DNA from: Lyophyllum atratum
Taxonomy: Eukaryota; Basidiomycota; Agaricomycetes; Agaricales; Lyophyllaceae
Assembly: GCA_014905825.1 (NCBI GenBank)
Contig: JACGCN010000014.1
Span: forward strand, 1,240,001-1,304,000
DNA: 64,000 bases
Reading direction: 5' to 3'
Each line of letters starts with the position of its first letter. Position 1 is the first letter of the stretch. The position numbers and the translations under genes are program-made. Positions 1 through 12,159 of the stretch are shown piece after piece. The notes below the pieces were generated by a model that was not told the origin of the DNA, did not search any database, and was given only the letters and a program-made list of their open reading frames with translations.

Positions 1-1150
1 GCTCCTCCTCAAAACTGCATTGTCAACAGCAAAGCCTGGCAAGCGTCCTTCCAGTAACGACATTAGTCTGGACATCTGGCGGCAGATTAGCAAGGTTGAT
101 CAGACAATGTTCAAAAATGTGATGGACAGGACAGGGTTTAAGTGGTGGACCAATGGAAACCTCAAAGTGCTTGAGTTACGTCATCTGTCGCAGGCGATGT
201 ATATTGCGATCCATGTGCCCAGGACTTGGGACAAGGAACATTTGGCCTGTTCGTCTGTCCATAGGCTATTTGAGGTGATCAAACAGGATGCCCATTTCCA
301 CACATGGTTTTTGTTGCCGCCACCTCCCATGGTCACTTTCCCTTCCCTTGGCAATATTGTGAACCAACGTGCAGTTCGGGAGGCTTCCATGCTCGTTGAT
401 CTGGCGGCGCTTTTGGAGCTGTTGCTTTTTCCACCAGCATATTCTATTGAAGCGACTGACGATGAAGGCAAGAAGACCTTTAAGCTCACCATCGATGGAA
501 GCACCCTCTGGAATGCAGCAGTTGAGGTAAGAGCCTCCTTTACAATAACATTTTTCTAGGAATCTGACATTTATTCAGAATGCGCTCAGAACATTGGTGA
601 TCCTTGAACGATGTGACCATAGCAAAAGGAAGGACATGGAACTTCTGGCACCTGTCTACCCTTCCCAAATCACTGAAATGCGTGCTCGTCTGGACATTCC
701 AAAGCCTCTTGTAGCTAACAATGCTGAAGTTGTGGCGTATCTAACAACAGTTGGGCATCATGATGACCATCGATTTGCGTTGTATCATCAGGAAGTGGAA
801 AGATTGACAGGGAAGAATCACACAGTGTTTGATGTGCAGGGTTCATGTACGCATACAATTTTTTTATGTCCTTGATGCCTTTACAAATTGCGTTCTGCAG
901 CTTCTTACATGCAACAAGACAGTGCTGATCTGAAACGGCGGATTGAGCAGGTGAATGCTCCCAACACAACCGTACCAGGTAAGAATTAACTGTATGTATA
1001 CGATAAAAAGGCTTGAGGAGCTTAACATTCGGTCTAGGAAACAGCAATTCTTCTGAGGATCACCAAGGCAGCAACAAACGTACTCGAGTGCAATTTCCAT
1101 CGCCTGTCGTTGTAAAAAAAGAACTAAAGTTGGAGGCTGATGCTAATTGA
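1..1150 (+). CDS. Family gene A, 3' part (copy 1)
   Basis: This is the C-terminal part of an uncharacterised family protein, cut by the left window edge. Exons are 1-526, 579-846, 901-978 and 1038-1150, with the stop TGA at 1148-1150. The frame is fixed by identity with the complete copy at 28755-31967. The visible part holds the last third of the conserved body and a hydrophilic tail ending in a basic NKRTR-type nuclear-localisation-like segment followed by an acidic/lysine stretch. The intron at 527-578 carries the ACAATAACATTTTTCTAG...CTGACATT version of the palindromic intron element. I recognise no known domain; a nuclear role is only inferred from the basic tail. Gene B starts 155 bp downstream on the same strand. 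Confidence 0.85.
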
Positions 1151-1199
1151 TTGTATTTGGTTTTATCTGATCAATCAATATTTGTTCCTGTTTGTATTC

Positions 1200-1304
1200 T
1201 CATGGTATATAAGCCTGAACACGATAGTCAATGCTTTTCCCCCCTTCTCTGTCAATTCAACTATCATTCTCTGTGTTGTTGCTTACATAAGCTGAGTTTA
1301 TCCA
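1200..1304 (+). promoter_or_regulatory. Core promoter of gene B (copy 1)
   Basis: TATATAA lies at 1206-1212, a run of six C at 1239-1244 and GCTTACATAAG at 1281-1291, with the gene B ATG at 1305. The same three elements in the same order precede genes A and C. The identical copy 2 promoter is at 32017-32121. Confidence 0.7.
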
Positions 1305-4045
1305 ATGGCCCAAGTACGTAGCAATAATAGCTTTCTGGACATTCAGTATTAACAAATGGTATAGCTAGATGATCACTCATCTTTACCAGTTTGTGTCTTT
1401 GATGCTGTGTATTTATTTATCGAGCTAACATCTCTCCGTACAGTCCTCACCTGATTTTCTTGCCAGGCTCAAGTATTACGTTCTTGGATGGGGTATTGTT
1501 TCTTCGGAAATGGACGACACTATCATGTCCACCAATCCGTTTGACCCAACCAGGGCCGTTGCTATCGCCGCACAGCCTTGTGTCTTTGCAAAGCCTTTGA
1601 GTTCAACTTCCGCGAATGCGACCAAAGTAGTCTGGGCTACGATCAGCAATGGCGTGAATAGCCCAATCATGCCATTGAACAGGAAGCAGCTACAAAGGCT
1701 GGCCTCTGAGTTGTTCCGATATGATATCAGTGATTTCAAATCGGAGCAGGTTTTGAAGCCACTCAGACTCGCTGTGTTCTACAATCTTGGTAGGCGCAGC
1801 TTAATAACAGCTTTCTAGGAAATTGACATTTTGTAACTGCAGATGCGATTGATGGTGATGATGATGCCAATGCTATCAAAGCATACCTCAGCATCAGTCC
1901 AGCATTTTTTGAAGCAGAAGACAGTTTTTCCGATCCACTGTCAGTTTTCTATCAGGACCTTCAAGGCCAGACATTGTATGACATCCAGCATCATCTTGGC
2001 ACCTTTCTTGATCTCCATGTCAATGTTTCTCGCCAACGCAAGCTGCGTGCTGTGCTGTCTGATTATACTTGGACAGCTTCCATGTCACGTCTTTTCAACT
2101 GGGAATACCTGCGCAGGTCACCACTCCTGGACTTAGAAAACCAATACAGGTGGCGGTCAACTGGCAATCAGTTTGCAGGACCCTTTGCAATCATGGCGGT
2201 CCATGTACTCGAAGGCTTATGTACCCATGTTCTCCGCTTTTCTGTCTACGACACAAAGCAGCCAGCTGGTTCACAATTCTTTATCTCCCACATCAAACAC
2301 TTTGAGGTGTTTTGTCAAACACCATTCAATGATCGCAAGATCAAATACGATTTGCTGGACAACCAGTTCTTCCAGCTGCTCCGTATGTGTTATGACAAGC
2401 ACCTACATCCCCACTACAGGTACTTTGGACGTCGCAAAGAAGGCAACCTGGTCAATGTCAGCATTTGGAACGAGGCCTTTGAGGCGTACTCTATGGATGT
2501 CATTTCCCATCTTCGGGCATGGATTATAGATCGCAAAGACAGCTACATTGGTGATCAGCATGCTATTGATGTTCTGGACGCCATTCCAAACAAGCTATCT
2601 TGGTTCCTGCTTGGACAGCTTCCCAATCAGCTGCCTGATTACTTGGTGCCGCAGGATACCAGTATTCCTGTGGTTGAGCTCGCTCTTCTATCTGAAATAG
2701 CAGAGGAGATGGCTGACCTTGAAGAACCTGTGTGTCAGGCATGTCATACAATGCCATAGCGATTACCTAGAAACTCATTATTATTGTCCAGGTGCTGTCA
2801 TATCTTGAGCCAATTCTCCATGGAGTCACCAAGAAAACCTCCGAATCAGCTTATACTCTCTCCGAGATCATGTTCCATGCCTACAAGGTCATCCATCCAT
2901 ACACCAGCAGCATCAACCAGAAAAAGTCTGTGCATCAAGTGTTTGCACTTATCTATGCCTCACGTGACACAGTGCTGCGCCCAATGTCCAATACGAATGT
3001 CGTACAGCCTCCACCATATTTTGGGAAGGATTCTGCCTCATGCTCTCCGAGTATGGGAGATGTCATTGTCGGACATGACAATGCGGTCTCTGAAGAATAT
3101 AATCAGATAAGCAATTTGCTTGACAGTGCTTTATGTGGTGTCGCTCCAGGAGAACGTCCGAAGGCTGCAATGATCAGTAAAGCAGCTTGGGCACATGCTC
3201 CAAGGGTGGACATTATCACAGTAAAACAGGTGCTGGATCACACTGGCCATGCTTGGTGGAATGACCTTGGCCTTCATGGCACCCAGAAAACCGCCAAGCT
3301 TCACTTGCTTTCTCAATTGGTCTACATCTCCATCCACGTTGCCACTGAATGGGACCGTGTGCGATTCATGTCACCTCCTGTCTACAATCTTCTCGGCCAA
3401 ATTAAAAACATTGCACATTTCCCAACCTGGTTTCTGCTCCCATCACCCCCTGCCAGAACTCCATATGTCAATGTTACTCAACCATCATCTTTTGTGGGCC
3501 GACGTGCAAGGCATGAGTCTGATGTCGAATATCATTTACACGTGGTTTTGGATAGGTTGCTCACACCATCTTCCCACTCCATTGAAACCTATGACCACCA
3601 TGGAAATCAGGGTTTTAAGCTTACTGTTGGAGGCAAAAGGCTTTGGGATATGGCTGTGCAGGTCAGTATTCTCATCAAATAATAGCTTTCTAGGATCTTT
3701 AACATTTTACCTCAGGTAGCGCTCGAAAGCCTTGTTATCCGTAAACGCACCGACCTTGGCTTCACCCATGATTTACAGCTTTTGGCACCTGTCTCTTTGA
3801 CGGAATCTCAGCAGATCTGTTACCAACTGCATATCCCTGAGCCTTTAGTTGCCAATAACAGCGAGGTTTTAGCATATATGCGCACCAAGGACTGCTCACA
3901 AGAGTCACGTCCAGCATTATACTATGCAGAATACCTCAAACTGTGGAACACAGAAGAGGCTGCTTTGAATGGAGAGGCAGGAATTTCAGACTTGCGCTAT
4001 GTTTCAGCACGTAGCCATGTTCAATGGTCAGATATTCCTGTGTAG
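1305..4045 (+). CDS. Family gene B (copy 1), uncharacterised nuclear-type protein
   Basis: My model has six exons and 824 aa: 1305-1313, 1365-1388, 1444-1789, 1843-2738, 2792-3661 and 3716-4045. The first two exons encode only 3 and 8 residues. An N-terminal domain follows (GWGIV motif near the exon 3 start), then the conserved body in the 896-nt exon 4 (LRAVLSDYTW, NQFAGPFA, LLDNQFF, ISWNEAFE-like and IPNKLSWFLLGQL segments), then a second body exon and a tail. The exon 4/5 intron is GC-AG (GCATGT donor). Introns 1314-1364, 1790-1842 and 3662-3715 contain the shared palindromic element. The protein aligns by eye along its length with A and D. I do not recognise the family and assign no function. 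Tail residues RKR near 3740 are the only weak nuclear-signal hint. Confidence 0.85.
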
Positions 4046-4059
4046 ATTGTATGTTATGA

Positions 4060-4700
4060 AAAACAGCTTGCATTTGTAGATGCTTGGATCTGTCCTGAGT
4101 TTGTAGACGCATGACGAGTTTTACGCACCTATTGTACAACTCTGATCGCAAGAGTCTTTGGATGCTGATTGCATTTGTAGATTCTTGGATCTGTCTGGAG
4201 TTTGTAGACACATGACGAGTTTTACGCCCCTGATGTACAACTCTGATCGCAAGAGTCTTTGGATGCTGATCGCATTTGTAGATTCTTGGATCTGTCCGAA
4301 GTTTGTAGACGCATGACGAGTTTTACGCACCTATTGTACAACTCTGATCGCAAGAGTCTTTGGATGCTGATCACATTTGTAGATTCTTGGATCTGTCTGG
4401 AGTTGGTAGACGCATGACGATTTTTACGCCCCTGATGTACAACTCTGATCGCAAGAGTCTTTGGATGCTCAAGTCACTGATCGCTTTTGTAGATTCTCGG
4501 ATCTGTCCTGAGGTTGTAGACGCATGACGAGTTTTACGCACCTCATGTACAACTCTGATCGCAAGAGTCTTTGGATGCTCAAGTCACTGATCGCTTTTGT
4601 AGATTCTTGGATCTGTCCTGAGGTCGTAGTCGCATGACAAGTTTTACGCACCTAATGTACAACTCTGATCGCAAGAGTCTTTGGATAGTCTTAGATGGAC
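4060..4700. repeat. Satellite, 101-bp then 110-bp tandem units (copy 1)
   Basis: About six units begin with TTTGTAGATTCTTGG-like words at 4073, 4174, 4275, 4376, 4486 and 4596. The spacing is 101 bp three times, then 110 bp twice; the extra 9 bp is a CTCAAGTCA-type insertion. The array fills the gap between the stop of gene B and the promoter of gene C. The identical copy is at 34877-35517. It has no convincing coding content. Confidence 0.9.
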
Positions 4701-4807
4701 TGGTAGATGCATGGCGAGTTGCGCCCTTCTTGTTGACCTCTTTTACGCTACTATTTGCAGTTACTTGTTTGTATTTAATGTCTTCTATTTGGCTATTGAT
4801 GCACTAC

Positions 4808-4889
4808 ATGCTATATAAATGTTTCCTGTGAAAGCAACGATCCTTTGTTTCTTTCCCCCCACTTTAAACGCTTACATAAGTATTTCACC
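4808..4889 (+). promoter_or_regulatory. Core promoter of gene C (copy 1)
   Basis: TATATAAA lies at 4812-4819, a six-C run at 4855-4860 and GCTTACATAAG at 4870-4880, with the ATG at 4890. The layout is the same as for genes A and B. The copy 2 equivalent is at 35625-35706. Confidence 0.7.
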
Positions 4890-6644
4890 ATGTCCAATGT
4901 GAGTTTTAATAATAAGTTCCGAGAAAGCTAATATTAAGGTGCCAAGCAGGGCGCAGACATACCCACTGAACGCTTTCTTCAGGTTCATGATACTGATCCG
5001 GATGCACTCGCAGTCTTTTATTCCCATCTCCGCACACTTTCGCTCGATGACATCAAACAGTTCATTGTGCGGTATCTCAACCATCGAGACAAAGCTCCCT
5101 ATCAAAGGCAGCTTCGTGCGGTTCTATCAGACTATTACTGGAGTGGACTCATCGCCCGTCTCTCTTCATGGCCATACTTTGCCCTCGCAGAAGCTCTTCA
5201 ACTCCGGCAGCAGTATGCATGGCACCATATCGGGACACAATTTGCTGCTCCATATGCCCATCTTGGGCTCTATATGCTACAAGGCTTGTGTAGCAAAAGT
5301 CTAGTGTTCTCACGCTATGATACAACCAAATCGGTGCAGAACGAACTGGGAAAGTTCCACACGTGGCTTCAGGATGCCTATACCGACAGAGAGCCCCAGC
5401 AGTGGTTGCTTGACCAGGCATTTTTTTCAATTCTGCAAACTGCATATGAGAAGCACCTCCTTTATCTTCATCGACACTTTGGTCTCTCGCTAGACAAAGA
5501 TGCTGGTCGAGTCCACATTTGGAATCAGGCGTTTGATCGCTACGTTGATTATATGATGCTACACATCTGCCAATGGGTGACAAAGCGTCAAGAAGAAGAA
5601 TCACAGAGGGATGACGTCTTTTTCATTCTCCAGGATATTCCCAATAAGATCCGTTGGTATATGCTCGGTCAGCTGCACAACCACACTCCAAGGCTCCTGG
5701 CCCAGCAGCATACCCGAATTCCCATGATTGAAATCAGGTTCATTCAATCAATTGCGGATGAAATGACCACATTGGAAAAGCCAGTAATCTATGTCAGCTA
5801 CTGTTTTATAATCTTATTTTTCCAGAAACTTAATATTGCACAGGTCCTCTCGTATTTTGACCCCCTCATTTCTAAAGCAAGTGAAAGCCTACCGGACGTG
5901 CCTTCCCTGCTACATGTCATGGTCCGCAACCACAAAGTGAATCACCGCAAGGAGGGTCCCGTCAACTCGGTAGCAGCCACTCTCAGGTTGTTCTCATGCA
6001 TCTACGCAACAAGAGGGTCCACTCTGCGGCAGCTCAATGGGTCCTTGCTATCGGGTCTGACCATTGACACTGATAATGACCAGTACAAGGACATTCAAAG
6101 GTTTCTGAGGATCCTTCACTCAGTCTACGTGGTCCGTGATTGCGGGCCATCAAACAGAGATTGGAGCTCCTCACATTTGGATGTTGATTTATTTGGCATC
6201 ACAATGGACCGTACTGGACGTCCTTGGAGAAAAGAGCTTGCCAGTAACGCAAATAGTCCTCAGCTATCAGTCTCTATCTATGCAGCCATCCAACTCGCTT
6301 CCAACTGGGCTATCGAGGAAACAAAGTCACCTCTCTTGTCAAAGGCAATCAATGCCATTCATAATGAGGGGCAATTCAAGATCTGGTTCCATAGGCAAGG
6401 CCAAGAGGTGACAGTTACCTAGTTTCATTCGGGTTTGGATGTATGCTTATCCAATAGCTATCTACAGCATGAAACATTGACATCTACCCACGTAATGTCA
6501 AAAGTCGCTGAAGAACAGAAACAGAAAACCAACATCCATGCGGCTCCTGAGACTGTGGATGCCCATGCTATAGTCAAAAAGCAAAGGATCAGCAAAACAG
6601 GATCAGGTCAGATGGTGCAGTTTCTCGATCTAGCAATACGTTGA
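4890..6644 (+). CDS. Family gene C (copy 1), N-terminally shortened paralogue
   Basis: My model has four exons and 531 aa: 4890-4898, 4947-5792, 5844-6407 and 6468-6644. After a 3-codon first exon the protein enters the conserved body directly (DALAVFYSHL, QLRAVLSDYYWSG, IGTQFAAPYAHL, IWNQAFDRY, IPNKIRWYMLGQLHN, PMIEIRFIQSIADEMT). It lacks the ~150-200-residue N-terminal domain of A, B and D, and most of the second body domain after QFKIWF. The last exon is joined by an in-frame 60-nt intron and encodes a KKQRISK-type basic tail. Intron 4899-4946 is a clean palindrome (AATAATAAGTTCC / GAGAAAGCTAATATT). The promoter is intact, so C is a shortened but apparently expressible paralogue rather than an obvious pseudogene. 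Function unknown. Confidence 0.8.
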
Positions 6645-6753
6645 CCACCACTTCTAGCAGGAATAAACTACCGATCGACATTTCAAGACATACCTTACAT
6701 TACCAAACGTTTGGGAACCAGGCTAGTTCGTATCAAGAAATTGTAATCCTGTG

Positions 6754-6786
6754 CAATAACAGCTTTCTGGACCATTGATATTAATT
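6754..6786 (+). other. Orphan intron-type palindromic element
   Basis: The word CAATAACAGCTTTCTGG followed by ATTGATATTAAT matches the internal element of the A-E introns. It lies about 110 bp downstream of the gene C stop, outside any exon pair I can build. It may mark a lost intron or an alternative 3' exon of gene C. The identical copy is at 37571-37603. Confidence 0.5.
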
Positions 6787-6842
6787 CGTCGAGTGAACTT
6801 TGTTTGAAAGACAGGTTTGAATAAGTCCATGGGTTCTACATT

Positions 6843-9437
6843 TTATAGAATGACTACAGCTAGCGTGTTGGTAGGTACAGGGAATAAATTGACCCCCACT
6901 TTCCTTCTGTCACTGTTATTCGGCCCTACGACACATTCGTTTCCTTCACACTTGTGCACCCGTTGAATCTCACCCCGCTTCCAGACATCAAGACTGACCA
7001 CAAGCTGGCTCTTTATAGTGGGCCGAAGAGGTTGAATATACTTCTCTGGAATCAGGAATGTGTCCCTTGCCACCTTAATTTTTGCATTGGAACTTTCCGT
7101 CCCCAACCAAGTGGCCGTTTTACCCTCATGATCACCGTATCGCCAGCCGGGGTCACGAAGGGAGGGTCGTGTGCCTGTGATATTTACACGTATGGATTTC
7201 CCTATCACGGCCGGGTCTATCATCCAAGGATTGTGGGCTGTCGTGAAACCAGGTCAGGCCTTGACATCTATATACACAAAATCAACATACGAAATGGTGA
7301 ACTTGGGTTGGGTGTACGAGACGACGGATCCCATGCTGGCCCAAATGCGGCACTCGAACCCTCTGGCAGTGGTGTCGATGGAGTCAATGTCAGTGTAGAC
7401 TCGGGAATCTCTACAGATCTATAGACACGGGTGAAGTCGCTGCGATATGCACCATCATGCAACAAAGGAATCATATGAGGGTCGTTCCTACTGAAAATGT
7501 CAGTGAGATCTTTGGGATTTGGAGGTAACGTACTCCAGAACAAGAATTGTGAGGTGGAGACGCTGCTTCTCTGGGCGCGCATCCAACTTTACCATGACAA
7601 AGTTGTCGTCCGCCGTCTCTACCACTGTCCCAACGTAGTCTTTAAACTGTGGATGCTTGATTACACGCACACGAGTATTGAGAAAACGCCGGTTGACATC
7701 TCCGTGGGACCAGCATATTTGCTTCTCTTCGATTGGAAGGAGAGCCATTATGTGTGGTGCCTCCGCAAACATCACACTTGTAGCGAGAACCTCGACCTAA
7801 TTTCTTATCAGTGACATTCAAAGAAAAAGGTACTGAGCCTTACCTCCTTTGCCTCCTTGTTTTCGTACACAGTCACCTTTTCCTCCCCTACCGAAAGGAT
7901 GAACCCTTGAAGTCCTTCGTTTTCTCCTTCTGTGATCTTGACCTCGTCACCGACTTTGAGATAATTGCGCAGTGCGTTGACGGGCAAGGACACTTCCTGA
8001 TGATCTGGTTCCGTCAATATATCTGCGACTTCCCCCATTACCCGCAGGACCGAGCCGACCGTGCCCTTCGACTCCCCTTCCACAACCTTGACACGATCAG
8101 AGTGCTTTATGTTCCGCGCAAACCTCTTCTCGATGGAAGTCGACAACAAGGATGGGGGGATGATTCGTGCGTTGGAGAAAAGGACGAGTTCATCACGCTC
8201 TGGAACCGCCTCTTCCTGGCAATAAGACTTAGTAGATGTAGTGAGGTAACCGTCGATATAGGAATTTTCCTTGAACATGTACGCGTGATTCCTCTTCACC
8301 ACGGATGAGTCGCCCCAGACATCCGCTATGATTTTTGGATTGAAAAGTGCCTGATCCGGCCGTCCCTGTTTTTTGTGCTTGTTGGGCTGGAGGCTGATTC
8401 GAGGAATGACAAGGACCTCGACTGCTCGGGAGGTGGAATCGAAGGCTTTCACATATGCGAGATCGCCGCGGTACCAGCCCCTGCCAGTCAGCCGCACCCA
8501 GGAACCTGCTCTTGGAACAAAATAATCATGTTCCTTGAGATATCGAGGAGCCTCCTCGGGATCGATATAGCAAGTAGACCGCGGAAATAGCTTCCCGACG
8601 TCGGCGCAGAGTCCTTGCACATCAGCCTCGCTAGCAGCCTCAACGACAATCCATCCTGGCCGGGAAACCCTACCCACAATTGACGATACGCTCCAGTGAC
8701 CAACTCCAGCCCGCAGTACCTTTTCCATGAGAACCAGTGTCACCGTTTCCTCGTGGCCGGGCTATCTAAACGTAAGAACAGGTATACACGGTTGACGGAA
8801 CTCTTACCATGACAGCCACCCTCCACAGGCATGGCCTAGGAAATGGATCCTCGTGGTTTACCGCGTGCGCCACATCCCGAGTCGATTCCCTTGCTCGCTC
8901 CCGGGCGCGGTTCAATAACATCCCCCATTCTCGCTCGTCCTGCGCTTGAATGTGTTCCAGGGCTAATAGACGATGCGAGGCCTCCCAATCCATGGCGCTC
9001 AGTTCCCCGGCTTGGAAGAATTCCTCGTCTTTGAGACTTATCAGGAAACTGTTTCATGGTCCTGGCTGAGTACGCACCTGCTTCCTCGTCCTCGTCCTCC
9101 TTTTCATCCTCATCGCTATCAACCTCGGCCTCCACGCTCAGGAAATGTTGAACACCGAGCTCCTGTAGCATAGATATGTATCAGTACTGTCCCCCTCAGC
9201 CCGCAGATTTCCGTACCTCGACTCGTGCACGTTTTTTCCCTTTCCGACGTGACTCATCGTTCGTTTTGTATCCGTTGTTGCCGTCCTCCTATGATGTGGA
9301 TGATCAGACACTGTACTTGAGGACACCATGATTTGTACCTCCATATCTGCTGCCTTCCGCGAAGTTTTCTCGACACGCCGGTCGCCAGCCGCTATTCGTT
9401 CATCAGGACCCTGATAGACGTGTTTTAGCGCCGACAT
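6843..9437 (-). CDS. Spt5-like NGN-KOW protein (copy 1)
   Basis: My model has eight exons and 746 aa, read right to left: 9437-9339, 9288-9217, 9162-9078, 9028-8808, 8761-7844, 7796-7534, 7490-7303 and 7237-6843. All junctions keep frame. The order of parts is an acidic N terminus (VDSDEDEKEDEDEEA), an NGN-type domain (LWRVAVMPGHEETV ... VSRPGWIVVEA), several KOW-like segments (WVRLTGRGWYRGDLAYV, RVKVVEGESKGTVG, EVKITEGENEGLQG, RVRVIKHPQFKDYVG), a short S/T-P segment with PAWDPSSRTP that resembles Spt5 C-terminal repeats, and a last KOW-like domain. Known: Spt5 with Spt4 clamps RNA polymerase II and controls elongation. At 746 aa it is shorter than most fungal Spt5 proteins and has only one CTR-like unit, so I call it a paralogue, not the housekeeping gene. 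Its introns lack the shared palindrome. Confidence 0.85.
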
Positions 9438-10250
9438 TTTTGTTATCTATAGCCTACATACCGTTGTTTCTTCATCCATAGCCTTAATGACCGCGTTAGC
9501 GCGTGAAAACATATTTTCATAGCCTACGTACTGCATTTTCCCCATCTGTAGCCTCCCTTAATTCGACGAGGGCATCAGGACCCTGATAGTCGCGTTTTAG
9601 CGTCGGCGTTTTCGTTATCTATAGCCTACATACCGTCGTTTCTTCATCCATAGCCTTAGTGACCACATTAGCGCGTGAAAACATATTTTCATAGCCTACG
9701 TACCGCATTTTCCCCATCTGTAGCCTCCGTTAATTCGACGAGGGCATCAGGACCCTGATAGACGCGTTTTAGCGCCGGTGTTTTCGTTATCTATAGCCTA
9801 CATACCGTCCTTTCTTCATCCATAGCCTTAGTGACCACGTTAGCGCGTGAAAACATATTTTCATAACCTACGTACCGCATTTTCCCCATCCGTAGCCTCC
9901 GTTAATTCGACCAGCGGCATCTGTGCCGCCATTGATTCATCCGTTTCCTGATCGATTTGTTTGAGCGCCGGCATTTTCGTTATTTCTAGCCCACCTACCG
10001 CCGTGTCTTCATTCATAGCCTTAGTGACGGGTCTTAGCGCGTGAATTCACATTTTATAGCCTCCGTACCGTATCTGACCCATCCGTAGCCGCCATTAGGT
10101 CGACAGGCGGCATGTGTACCGCCGCTTGCTCGTCCATAGCCTTCGTCACGCGGTCAACGCGTGAATTATCATTCAGGAGTTTACCCACCGTCATTTCACC
10201 ATCAGCAACCTGAACGACGCGTATTAGCATAGACACTCATGTTTTCATAG
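9390..10250. repeat. Satellite of ~172-bp units derived from the Spt5-like 5' end (copy 1)
   Basis: The word GTTATCTATAGCC recurs at 9442, 9614 and 9786 (period 172), with degenerate units continuing to about 10250. The first unit overlaps exon 1 and the start codon of the Spt5-like gene. In the next units the start codon complement CAT reads CGT or TGT, so the starts are dead. The copy is at 40207-41067. Confidence 0.88.
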
Positions 10251-10869
10251 CATGCATACCTTCGATCCCTCGTTGGTAGACGCGATTTGTTCGACGCCCG
10301 GGATCTATCCATACATTAGGTTTTTCATCTCTTTCTCATTTGGCAGATGTCTTACGTGGCCTTGAAGCTCTGTTGCAGCGTAATTTAGGTCTACACTACT
10401 CATGTTTACTCTTAGCGTCGTTTGGGTATTGATATAAGTAGCAGCGCCGGCTGCGAACGTCGTGGTTGAAGTATGAGGTGCAAGCCGTGGACTGTGCGCC
10501 AGAGGCCCCGTGTTGACTGGTCGCGTGACTTTAGGGCAAGCTGTTGCACCTCACGCGACCGCCCAGATGGCCCGCCAAGTCTGGCTACCTCTTGACCTCT
10601 GCCGCCGTCTCCCGTCCATCCGCTCGCCATCAGCATGCCCAGGGCACTTTAATGTAAGTGTTTAAGTTTCTTCATTCATCTTTTATGTCTGATCACTGTA
10701 CTGATGGACGTACTTTGCATCTATAGGTGTAACTTCTATCTCTCCGGCTCCATGAACTCCTCCTCTCCAACAGGGATGTGAGACGGCAAGTGAAATCAAG
10801 GTACGTATTCACTTTTTTTGCTTTGTCTTTTCTATCACGCTACGTTACTGATCCATCTCGTTTGCACTC

Positions 10870-11105
10870 ACAGATATGTTTTCTATATCTACCTCTCAAG
10901 AAGCGAACCGGCGCCCTCCTCCCCTCCAAAGGGATGTGAGACGGCGAGGGGAGGGACGGCAGACCCCTGGTGGGGGGAGCTGACCAGGTGCGTCCGCTGC
11001 ACCCTGCCTAACCGTCATTCACTAACCATTTCGCCTTCCTATACAGGTCACCCCTGCTTCAACGCGACCCCACACCCTCCTCCCCTGTGAAAGGGATGTG
11101 AGACA
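10870..11105 (+). repeat. GGGATGTGAGACGGC unit 1 (copy 1)
   Basis: A CTCACAG / ATATGTTTTCTATATC start is followed by CCTCCTCCCCTCCAAAGGGA, GGGATGTGAGACGGC, GGCAGACCCCTGGTGGGGGG and a GTGCGTCCGCT donor-like word. After CCTATACAG a second CCTCCTCCCC...GGGATGTGAGAC core occurs. Compare 13000-13225. Confidence 0.7.
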
Positions 11106-12159
11106 GTCAACACCGCCCGTCTCGCCCTTTGCCCTTTGGGCAGGCAGACGACGGGGGCTCGTGCCAGCGTTGTAACACCACCGGGGGGCCTACCCCTGCG
11201 ACGCCGTTTACGGCTATGTGAATCAGCTCGCACGGCCGTATCGTGGTGATCGTTTGAACGACGGCCAGCGCTACGACCGCTGGGCCATCGCTTGCGTTTT
11301 CGGGCGCACGATGGGCTCATGGAGATGCTCGCCGGGTCTTTAAGACCTCGGAACAGCAAAGGGCGACGTTTGTAGATCCATATACATAGGTAGCTAGGTA
11401 GCCCCAGAACAAATAATATATTTAAACTTCAACTTATGCTTGCGAAGGCCGTGGATGGCGAGAACGGCCTCCAAATGAGTAAATTCAATAGTACTTATAT
11501 TCAACATAAAGACAATAATAATAATCTACTAGAAATCTAATATTGCTGTCCCACCCGCGTTCCTCGTCGACGACGAGCGGGACGTGGTTGGCGTGCTCCG
11601 ACACGGCCCATACCTGCCCCTTTCGTCCTTCTAAATGGCGGGTGTTGTTATTCATATGGTGGCCGTCCTTTGACGGGTGTTTTGAGGCTGCGCAGGGGGC
11701 GGTCAGGTGTTCGTGATGAGGTGGTGGTGTGGCCGAAGCTCTAAAAGAAAGATATCAGTAGAGGAACGTCGGAGGTTGCACGCCGCATCCACACACCCCG
11801 CGCTGCGAGGTGTTGGTGCTGGCAGCTGCTGAAGAAAAGGAATAGAGAAACTCACGTGTGCGGTATGGAGACGACGTCCCGACAAAAAACCTCCCAAACG
11901 GCAGCGGATGTTCCTCAAACCGGTCGTGGCGAGCCTGGTACGATAGAGGCCGGTGGAAATGTTGTCGAAAACGGGGCCGGCGTCGAGTGCGCTTCTCCAT
12001 TTTCCCACACGAAACGACCTCGATTCGAGCGGGTCGCGGTTCTCCTCGAGCATCCGCCACGCGAGTGAAACTCGGCGTGGGGATAGGGCCTGGATTACGG
12101 GTGCTGGTCGTCGTCGTGAGGTGGTGGAGGTAACGTGTGGGCCGCCTCACGATGAGGAG

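Noticed and set aside
6408..6467. Premature stop TAG ending gene C at 6422
   Set aside because: The stop lies in a 60-nt GT-AG stretch whose removal continues the same frame into a basic tail exon like those of its paralogues.
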